NCBI GenBank assembly: GCA_027625915.1
Contig: JANTQA010000012.1
Location: 10,998,501 to 11,062,500, forward strand
Reading direction: 5' to 3'
Source: Anaeramoeba flamelloides
Taxonomy: Eukaryota; Metamonada; Anaeramoebidae
DNA: 64,000 nucleotides
Part shown: positions 56,218-64,000 of the stretch, piece by piece
Layout: every line of letters starts with the position of its first letter
Position numbering within the stretch: the stretch's first letter is position 1
Made by a program: the position numbers and the translations under genes
Notes under the pieces: model-generated
Told to the model about the DNA's origin: nothing
Database searches by the model: none
The model's input: the letters and a program-made list of their open reading frames with translations, nothing else

Positions 56218-59200
56218 TTAATTTTCATCGTTATTTTCAACATTGTTTTCATTAGCTAAAGCAGAATTTCTTACCAATTTAAATAAATGTTTAAAATCTG
56301 GAGACTTTTCAGAAAAGGAATAAGAATATTTATTATATTTTTTGTTTCTAAATAACTCTAAAAATATTGTTAAGCAACCCCAAGGATGAGGCCTATGAAC
56401 GATTAATCTTTCTAACAAGACTCTAATTATCAATTCTCTGAGTTCTTTTGAATCTATTTCCGAAAAGAAATAGAGAATTAATTTACTACAGTAATGAGTA
56501 TGAGAATTGGGGTATCTTAATTGATTAACAATTGAATTTAATAAAATATAATTACCCTCACAGGTTAAATTCTTTACTAGATAGGTGAAAATTCTTAATG
56601 AATTTTTGTAAATTAGGTTATAATTTTGTGATTTTTCTATTTTAGCATCTGACACTGCGATACATATATAGAGAACGAAAGAATTCATTAATTTATAATT
56701 ATAATTAGGTGCATTTAAATTAAAATTCTCATTAATAATAAATTTTTGTTTTGATTGAGATTTAATATAACCTAAGAATTCTTTAGTTAAGAATTTAAAT
56801 TTTAATTCTGTTAAAAAATTAGTTGCAAAGGTATTATTCTCATTAGTATTGTTATTTTTATTCTTTTTATTATTCTTATTTTTTTTATTATGATCATTTA
56901 ATAATAAAAATTTGTCAATTTCATTTTTAAAATTATTATTATTATTATTTTCTTTTTCTGTTTTTTCGACTTCATCCTTTTCAGACAATAATATCGAAAT
57001 ATAATTTGATTTGACGATTGGAGAATATTCAATTTCTTTTAATAAATCAATTTTTAAATCTGGGGTAAAAGGATCTATTAACTTCATATTAGAAGGGAAA
57101 GCAGATAAAATCAAATTTCTCATCTGAATACAAGTTATTGGGATCACATTGCAAAAACTAAAATAATAATAACACAAGAATTCTGGGAAGTCATGTAATA
57201 ATACCAATAGCAATCTTAAAGTGCCTTTATATAGTTTTTTAATTGTCTTTGGTATATTGTCATTTCTTAAATAAGGCTCTAAAAATTCTAATAAAGAGAC
57301 CATTAATTCTTTAAACATTTCTTGACCTGCATTATTGCTATTACTCTTATTCATCTTTTTCTCATTATTATCATTATTATTATTATTATTATCATTATTA
57401 TTATTGAGAATTAATTTGGGAATAAAATTTTTATCAGAAATTAATTCTAGCCAAGCAAATGCAAATAAGGGATAAATTTGTGGTTTTAGTGCAGAATAAC
57501 ATTGGTAATAAATTGTCAAAATATCAAAAAATATGTCTTCTAAGAATTCTCCACTGCTTAATTCAAATAACAACTGAGATAAAATTCTTTTATATGGTTG
57601 ATAATTAAATGATTCTGGTTTATCTTTCATTTCGAGATCAATAAATCTAAAAACAGAAGTCAATACATATCTTAATATTTCAGTTTCATCTAATCCTTGT
57701 TCTGAACTTGGGAAGACTTTTAATAACATGGAAATCATTTGGCAATAGGTATCAATGACTCCAAAATCTGCCTCTATTTCTGCTTCTTCTTCATCCTCAT
57801 CTTCATCCTCATCTTCTTTTTTTTCTTTGTTTAATTTTTGATCAATCTTGTTGTTGCTCTTATTATTTTTTCCATCGATATTATTCTTACTATTTTCTTC
57901 TTGGTTAAAACTTCTTTTAAAAAAGTTATTAATACAAACTTCAGTAATTACTAAAAAGAATTTATAACCATGCAAATTGACAATATCCTTTAAACGGTTT
58001 AATAGTAGTAAAAATTCCTCTTTTCTATTATTAGATTCAGGTTTTTGGATTAAATTTATCCATTCATCAAATATTAAAATAAATTCACTAAACAATTTTT
58101 CATGTTCTTCAATAAAATTTTGTTGTTGATCCATATTATTATCTTTATTTTGCTTTTCTTGATCTTCATCCTCTTGTGTAGTATTATTATTTTGCTGGAT
58201 TTGTCTAATATAATTATTATTTTTTTTTAGAGTTGAGGACCAGGTATTTTCTTTTGGCTGGTTTGATTGAACTTTTTTTTTTAATTGTTTTGCTTGTTCG
58301 ATTAATTGTGGAAATTTTATGTCAAATAATTCGTCAATATCTTCATTTTCACTCTTTACATTTAACTGTTTTTTTCTTTCTAATAACCAATTCTCGATAG
58401 AGTTAATTATTTTATTTAAACTTAATAAAGTTTCGCCGTCTTCCTGATTAACATAAATATGCAAAATTAAGATTCCAAATTCAAAAGCTTTATAATCTTG
58501 CCCGTTATTAATCATATGCGCCAACGGTTCATCTAATAAAGGGTAATTAATTAATCCCTGTTTGGATAACAAGAACACTAAAGAAACATCGAATTCATTT
58601 TCAGTGTTTATCATTGCTGGTGTGATCGCCGGTGCTAAATCAACATCACAACTTTCATTAATCAACCCCAAAGTGGTAATATAAACATTAATAAAAAATT
58701 CATAAACTAGAATTAAATTTTTAATATCATCATCTTTATCATCATCTTCGCCATTATTTAAATTTGTTGGATGACTGCCTTTTGAATTCTTATTTGATTC
58801 ATTTCCTTTTATATCATCATTAGTTGTTGAATCAATTTCAATAATCACTTCTCTTAATTTAATAATTGATTTCAAAATTAATTGAGAAGCTAATAAAATA
58901 GCATCCTCCTTAGGATTCGTTTTATTAATTACTTTGGGTAAGAAAGTAATGATTTTTGAAAGATTTTCATTTTGTTGTGAAAATATTCCAGTTTTAATAT
59001 ATTCGGTTTTAATTTGCTCTAATTGGTGGTTTAAACTTGTAGCCCAATTTTCTAAAAATTGTATAAATTGTTCAAGAACGAAATTAGGAATTTCTTCATC
59101 ACCATCTTCATCATCCTCATTTTTATTGTTAATAATATTTTCTTTATCACTAGTTATACCATCCACAGTATTTTGATTAATATTTATACCATTCTCATTA

Positions 59201-62200
59201 TCTTGATTATTCTCATTATTTTGATTATTATTCTTTTCAAATCTTAATACTTGCTCATTTGTCTTTGGAAAAGATTCATAAATTTTATAATGATGATCTT
59301 TTAAATTACCATCAGTTGGTATTAGATCCTGTGGTAATCTTGAAGGTATATTTGATTGACTTAATGAAGTATTATTTTGTAAATAATTAAATTGATTTTT
59401 ATCTAATTCCTTATGATTATTTTCTTTCTGATTCTGTTTATGATTTATATTATTATTTTGATGAATTTTACTTTGATAATCTTCATATAACAATTCATCA
59501 ATTTGCTGTTTAGCTTGCTCAATAGTAACTTGTTCAATAAATTGAAAACTTAATTGATAATTATCATTACAATATTTTAAAATGCTTTGTTGTAATAAAC
59601 TTTGATCATTGATATAATGCTTTAATAAATTAGTTAAATTTTCAGACATGCATACTTTCAGTGGTTCCTTTGAAGTAACTAAAGCTAGTTTACTAGATAA
59701 ATTAGAAACCATTAAATGGGCACCTTTTCTCATCATTTGATGATCAGATTCTAAAGAAAAATCCTTTCTAATCAATTCTAATGTAGTTTGGCACGCAATT
59801 GTAACCGATCTTTTTACAACTGGTAAAATAATTGATTTTACTGCTAAAGTGATTGCAATGGGGATATCATTTTTTAAATTTGGATACTTTTGAATTATTA
59901 AATCATTCTCATTAATAATAATTTGATCATTTAAACCATTGGTTAATAGATTAGAATTATAATTTTTTTCGTTAATATCCTCAATGTTATTATTGAAATT
60001 TTGAGAAAAAGAATTATTAAAAACAGAATTTGAATTATTTTTTTCAATAGGATATTGATTATAATTAATATTATTATCATCATTCTTTACTAAATTTCCA
60101 TTTTCATAATCATTGTTATTTTTATTTTTTTTATTATTATTATCATTTTCAATAGATTTTAATTCAAATAATAATTGTGAATCAATTTGAAGATTTTGAT
60201 CTTCTTTTTCTTTATCAAAATTATTATTATAACCATAATTCTCAAAATTGCTATTATAATTATAATCATTATTATTTATTTCAAAATCTAAATTATTTTC
60301 AATATTTGGTGGGTTAACAGTTTCCAATAAGCTATTATTCTGGAAATCATTTAATTGTAAACCTAAATGAATGAACAATTGATTAATACTATATTGGATA
60401 TTTAATTTCAAATTCGGTAATTGGATTATTTCGATAAATACATTTAAAATGGCCATTACCCAAGGATTTGGTGGTTTGAAATGCTTTGATTCATTAACTG
60501 AAAATAATAAATTGCAAACAAAGGGAATTATTATTATTAATCTACCATTCTGGTAAGCATCTAAGACTGTCTCTTTAACCCTTAAATATTTTCTTAAAAT
60601 AGGTCTATCTATCGCTAAAGTTGTTTTACCAATCCAATAACCAAAATTTTTTAAAATGGATTGTTCAATGTTATTTGTTAATATTTTTTTTGAATTTAAT
60701 AAGATGTGTACACAATAATAACACTTTTCTAAAATTAATTTATTTAATTTTCGAAAACTTAATCTATCAAGTAATTCTAAATAAAATGAATGGTAATTAG
60801 ATTCAACAGATATTTTTTTGATCACAAAATAATTTACAAACCAATGATAATATTCTTCTATTAACAATATTCTTAACTTTTCAATATTTTGTAACACATT
60901 TTGTTCATTGAAATTATTAATTAAATAATATATTTGATTAATGATTTCTTCTTCTGGGTAATATATCTCTTCTTTTCCTTCTTCTTGATCATTATTATTT
61001 TTATTATTATTGTTGTTGAACTGATAATTATTTAAATTTAAAATCGAAGATGATTGATTATTATTAAATAATTTGTCTAATTGAAGATTTGAAATATATT
61101 TATTTTGATTTAAATTATTTTCTTCATTGAAATTATTATTATTATTTTGATTTCTTTCATTTTCATTTTCATTTTCATTTTCATTCTCATATTGTTGTTC
61201 AATTCCACTTTGTTTATTTTTTTCATTTACATTGGTATTTTGCTTTTTATTTTCATTTCCACTTGAATTGTCTTTGATTTGATTGTTATCTACTTGATTT
61301 TGGTTCATTTTCCTTTTTATTACAACTTTATTTAAATATTGATTTTCATTATAATTTGGTTGTTTTTGAATTTCTTTCAGATTTTTATTTTGATTATTAT
61401 TTTCATTTCCATTTTCATTTTCAATTATAATCTGTAGTTCATTTTCATAATTGAATTTATTATAATAGTTATAATTATTAAAGTTTTCATTAAATAATTG
61501 ATTAATATTTGTAACATTCTCATCTTGTTCATTCTTTAAATTAATGTCAGTTAATATTTGATTAATCTTATCAATAATTTTCGGGGATTTTTTTTTAATA
61601 TGAGCTATTTGGCTAATGTGGATACAATATTGTGGCCATTTGTGAAGCTGATCCAGAAATTCCAAAATGGCGGAATAACCAAATTGGAAAAGATTAGTGT
61701 TTGGTTTCTTTTTTAAAGATTCTAAAACATCCCTCAATGCGATACCCAAGGGGACATGTTGTATTAACCCATTATTAATCAAACACCCAAAAAGCTTTCC
61801 GGTGATTATTAATTCGTTCAAAGGGAAAGTAGAAAAAAATTGGTATTCGTCTAATAAATTATGGATCATGCAATCAAAAATTTGATTTTCTTTCTCGTTT
61901 TCTGATTCCTTAAAATTCGTTAATAATTGAATTGCTTGATCTAAAGTGATTTTTCGTTGGTAAATTAATTGGAAATAGTTATTAGCATTTTGTTCGATTT
62001 CTTGAGTAAATGCTTGCTCTTCATTTTTAAAATCATAATTTAATAACTTTGGGAATGCCTGAATACAAATTCTATATACTTTATTAATTTTTATCAAAAG
62101 TTCTTGATTGGTATAGTTTTTTGAATAAAAGCATTTAAAAAAAATGGCAATAGTATCGGTTTCCAATTTTAAATAAAGGGGATCAGTTTTTAATATAATT

Positions 62201-63477
62201 TTTTTGGCATGATTTTTTAAAAATTTTAAACAATTATTTATAAAATTAAAATTTGACATATTTTTTAATTTCTCACCAAGCCATTTTTCTATATTTAAAC
62301 ATTCCTGCTGTGATGCTAATGTTGCCAAATGTAATACAAAATCTAATTCTTGAGATTCTAACACATATAACAAGACCTTATGATTAAGAACAATATCTAA
62401 AAAAATTGTTAAAATTTTTGCCTTCTGTAATGACTTTCTCCAAATTGACACCATTACATTTAATATGATTTGTGGGTTAATGCTCCATAATTTTTTGAAG
62501 ACAATGTTTGAATTTGGATGGTTTCCTAAAAATTTGATGATCAATTGTTCATTTAACTCTTTGTTCAAGGAATTCCATTCCGATTTTACCTGCGCTAATC
62601 CTAATAATAAATATTCTGGTGAATTTATAAGTGGCTCTCTAAATATTTTTCTGACTTTGCCGATTGCATGATTTGATAAATACAATAGTAATTCAATCAA
62701 ATCTAAACTTAACCATGCATTATTATTATTTTTATTTAAATTTATTTTTTCCATTTCCATGGTGTTGTTTCGGCCAATGCCGCTGTTATTATCGTTGTTG
62801 TTATCGTTGTTGTTGTTCCTGTTGGTGGTGGTGGTGGTGTTGTTGTTGGTGGTGGTGGTACTGTTGCTGTTATTATTGTTATTATTTATTAATTCTTCAA
62901 TTTTTTTTTGTTGATGAGTGGTAAAAGAAAAATCAAAGATAGATGGTGGCGATTTAATTAATTGAGCTAATAAAGAAATTTGTGCTTCAGGATTTTTCCA
63001 TTTTGAAAATATAAAATTTTTAGATAAGAATCTTTTTATTGATTTTTTTAAGATCTTATTTAATACTAAGAATGAGATCTCATTAATTAATTCAAATTCT
63101 GAGGAATCAAAATATGAGATTGTCTTTATCCAGCTGATATTTGGATATTGTTTATTAATTACATTAACAAACAAATCTATGTCCCATTGAATAAGAGACA
63201 TCAACTGATTATAATTATAATTAATTGAATAACTGTTATTGTTTTTTTTTTGCGAATTTAATAAAGTAATGGCATCTCTTCCACTTTTATTACACATGCA
63301 GATGATAGTCTTTGCCAAATCTTCTTCAGTCAGCGGCGAAACTTGTTCAAGTACCTGCTGAAATGCAATTTCATTTGATAATATTTCGTATCCTAAATCA
63401 TTGATTACCGTGTATAATTTACATGATTTGTTATATTCATTTATAATCCAACTTGTTGAATTATTTTTTATATCCAT
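56218..63477 (-). CDS. CNOT1: CCR4-NOT complex scaffold subunit 1 (NOT1/CNOT1)
   Basis: NOT1 is the scaffold on which the CCR4-CAF1 deadenylase, CAF40 and NOT2/3 assemble to shorten mRNA poly(A) tails. 2,419 residues in one uninterrupted frame, close to the human 2,376. A MIF4G-type block (CAF1-binding) ends near residue 1015 with PPNPWVMAILNVFIEIIQL. The CAF40-binding DUF3819 bundle lies near 1205-1280 (ILPVVKRSVTIACQTTLELI, RKDFSLESDHQMMRKGAHLM). The NOT1 C-terminal domain includes DPFTPDLKIDLLKEIEYSP near 2136, HRPHPWGCLTIFLELFRN and SPDFKHLFKLV. Many Asn-rich tracts (about 200-250, 660-850, 1060-1160, 1320-1460) link the folded parts. Convergent with RPAP1. No introns are needed. Confidence 0.94.
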   Translation of the reverse strand: MDIKNNSTSWIINEYNKSCKLYTVINDLGYEILSNEIAFQQVLEQVSPLTEEDLAKTIICMCNKSGRDAITLLNSQKKNNNSYSINYNYNQLMSLIQWDIDLFVNVINKQYPNISWIKTISYFDSSEFELINEISFLVLNKILKKSIKRFLSKNFIFSKWKNPEAQISLLAQLIKSPPSIFDFSFTTHQQKKIEELINNNNNNSNSTTTTNNNTTTTTNRNNNNDNNNDNNSGIGRNNTMEMEKINLNKNNNNAWLSLDLIELLLYLSNHAIGKVRKIFREPLINSPEYLLLGLAQVKSEWNSLNKELNEQLIIKFLGNHPNSNIVFKKLWSINPQIILNVMVSIWRKSLQKAKILTIFLDIVLNHKVLLYVLESQELDFVLHLATLASQQECLNIEKWLGEKLKNMSNFNFINNCLKFLKNHAKKIILKTDPLYLKLETDTIAIFFKCFYSKNYTNQELLIKINKVYRICIQAFPKLLNYDFKNEEQAFTQEIEQNANNYFQLIYQRKITLDQAIQLLTNFKESENEKENQIFDCMIHNLLDEYQFFSTFPLNELIITGKLFGCLINNGLIQHVPLGIALRDVLESLKKKPNTNLFQFGYSAILEFLDQLHKWPQYCIHISQIAHIKKKSPKIIDKINQILTDINLKNEQDENVTNINQLFNENFNNYNYYNKFNYENELQIIIENENGNENNNQNKNLKEIQKQPNYNENQYLNKVVIKRKMNQNQVDNNQIKDNSSGNENKKQNTNVNEKNKQSGIEQQYENENENENENERNQNNNNNFNEENNLNQNKYISNLQLDKLFNNNQSSSILNLNNYQFNNNNNKNNNDQEEGKEEIYYPEEEIINQIYYLINNFNEQNVLQNIEKLRILLIEEYYHWFVNYFVIKKISVESNYHSFYLELLDRLSFRKLNKLILEKCYYCVHILLNSKKILTNNIEQSILKNFGYWIGKTTLAIDRPILRKYLRVKETVLDAYQNGRLIIIIPFVCNLLFSVNESKHFKPPNPWVMAILNVFIEIIQLPNLKLNIQYSINQLFIHLGLQLNDFQNNSLLETVNPPNIENNLDFEINNNDYNYNSNFENYGYNNNFDKEKEDQNLQIDSQLLFELKSIENDNNNKKNKNNNDYENGNLVKNDDNNINYNQYPIEKNNSNSVFNNSFSQNFNNNIEDINEKNYNSNLLTNGLNDQIIINENDLIIQKYPNLKNDIPIAITLAVKSIILPVVKRSVTIACQTTLELIRKDFSLESDHQMMRKGAHLMVSNLSSKLALVTSKEPLKVCMSENLTNLLKHYINDQSLLQQSILKYCNDNYQLSFQFIEQVTIEQAKQQIDELLYEDYQSKIHQNNNINHKQNQKENNHKELDKNQFNYLQNNTSLSQSNIPSRLPQDLIPTDGNLKDHHYKIYESFPKTNEQVLRFEKNNNQNNENNQDNENGININQNTVDGITSDKENIINNKNEDDEDGDEEIPNFVLEQFIQFLENWATSLNHQLEQIKTEYIKTGIFSQQNENLSKIITFLPKVINKTNPKEDAILLASQLILKSIIKLREVIIEIDSTTNDDIKGNESNKNSKGSHPTNLNNGEDDDKDDDIKNLILVYEFFINVYITTLGLINESCDVDLAPAITPAMINTENEFDVSLVFLLSKQGLINYPLLDEPLAHMINNGQDYKAFEFGILILHIYVNQEDGETLLSLNKIINSIENWLLERKKQLNVKSENEDIDELFDIKFPQLIEQAKQLKKKVQSNQPKENTWSSTLKKNNNYIRQIQQNNNTTQEDEDQEKQNKDNNMDQQQNFIEEHEKLFSEFILIFDEWINLIQKPESNNRKEEFLLLLNRLKDIVNLHGYKFFLVITEVCINNFFKRSFNQEENSKNNIDGKNNKSNNKIDQKLNKEKKEDEDEDEDEEEAEIEADFGVIDTYCQMISMLLKVFPSSEQGLDETEILRYVLTSVFRFIDLEMKDKPESFNYQPYKRILSQLLFELSSGEFLEDIFFDILTIYYQCYSALKPQIYPLFAFAWLELISDKNFIPKLILNNNNDNNNNNNDNNEKKMNKSNSNNAGQEMFKELMVSLLEFLEPYLRNDNIPKTIKKLYKGTLRLLLVLLHDFPEFLCYYYFSFCNVIPITCIQMRNLILSAFPSNMKLIDPFTPDLKIDLLKEIEYSPIVKSNYISILLSEKDEVEKTEKENNNNNNFKNEIDKFLLLNDHNKKNKNNKKNKNNNTNENNTFATNFLTELKFKFLTKEFLGYIKSQSKQKFIINENFNLNAPNYNYKLMNSFVLYICIAVSDAKIEKSQNYNLIYKNSLRIFTYLVKNLTCEGNYILLNSIVNQLRYPNSHTHYCSKLILYFFSEIDSKELRELIIRVLLERLIVHRPHPWGCLTIFLELFRNKKYNKYSYSFSEKSPDFKHLFKLVRNSALANENNVENNDEN

Positions 63478-64000
63478 TTCCCTTTGAAATTCACTATTGG
63501 TTCATTTTTTGTTTTTTTTTTGGTTTTTAATTAATTTAATTATTTGACAGTATGTAAATTTTTGAGAATATTTTTTTTTGAATAAAATTAATAAAAGTCA
63601 AAGAAACCATTAGGAAATAAAATCTTTCTTGTAAGATTAATGTCTTAAATTTACTAAACAACGATAGATATTATCAGATTATTTCAGAGATCGTTATTTA
63701 AGCTATTTCCAAAAAAGTGGGGCAAATTTATTGTAAAATATATTTGTTAAACTCAATCCTCCAAAAAACTATTTAAATATTCAAAATCATTAACAACCAT
63801 TTATTGATTCTTGATAGTAATTCAATTTGTTTGTTAGTATGACATTACAGCAAAATAAAATCTATTAAAGTTGAGGATCTAGATTTTATCTGATATTTTT
63901 TAAAGGTGAAAATTGCTATTTATTATTTTCTTTTTGATCGAAAAAATCGTTTTCATAACTTTTTTAATCTCAACAAATTTTTCAAATAGAATAGAAAACA
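63478..64000. other. Upstream flank of NOT1
   Basis: AT-rich 523 bp that would contain the NOT1 promoter. No gene, repeat pair or motif that I can support. Confidence 0.5.

Noticed and set aside
62664-62924. Plus-strand ORF rich in Cys/Trp/Tyr
   Set aside because: Antisense of Asn/Thr repeats in NOT1.
1-64000. CRISPR arrays, bacterial operons or plasmid features
   Set aside because: No regularly spaced repeats; spliced eukaryotic genes throughout.
1-64000. LTR retrotransposons, Polintons or other virus-like elements
   Set aside because: No long terminal repeats, gag/pol, capsid or polymerase frames were seen; repeats present are DNA elements and LINE ends.

Overview
This is a nuclear segment from a very AT-rich, intron-bearing eukaryote. 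Non-coding DNA is mostly A/T homopolymer-rich, introns are GT-AG, and every one of the ten well-supported protein genes ends in TAA. The gene set (Arp2/3, CK2, CCR4-NOT, RPAP1, nucleosomal histones, tRNA-Gly) is eukaryotic housekeeping. The long Lys/Glu and Asn runs and the divergent proteins point to a free-living protist; an anaerobic amoeba such as Anaeramoeba is my best guess, from style rather than from any search.

Layout. 370-3547 (+): ARPC1, the WD40 subunit of Arp2/3, five exons. About 7857-13758 (+): CK2 catalytic alpha subunit, with a 4.55-kb intron and possibly a 4-nt first exon. 18776-20733 (+): an ankyrin-repeat palmitoyltransferase of the Akr1/ZDHHC17 type with a DHFC motif and an island of high G+C. 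23328-28010: a core-histone cluster with H4 (-), H2B (+) and an H3 (+) whose tail is expanded to 22 Gly-X-Lys triplets. 30170-30240: tRNA-Gly(UCC). 30572-31828 (+): a small USP-fold protein that lacks the catalytic His. 34626-44665 (-): a long-chain acyl-CoA synthetase split into at least four exons over 10 kb. 48805-53526 (+): an RPAP1-like RNA polymerase II assembly factor. 56218-63477 (-): NOT1/CNOT1, scaffold of the CCR4-NOT deadenylase.

The space between and inside genes is full of small DNA transposons. They include six copies of a roughly 200-bp TA-flanked foldback MITE, four copies of a roughly 470-bp family, two TTAA-bounded elements, several single foldbacks, a Tc1/mariner-like remnant with a piece of transposase, and two LINE 3' ends. 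Three introns have swollen to 1.6-5.2 kb by such insertions, while undisturbed introns are 139-319 bp.

The most unusual item is the H3 gene: an otherwise good H3 core carries a collagen-like (Gly-X-Lys)n N-terminal tail about 45 residues longer than normal. The genes do not form one pathway. Chromatin (H3/H4/H2B), Pol II assembly (RPAP1) and mRNA decay (NOT1) are neighbours only in the loose sense of sharing the window.
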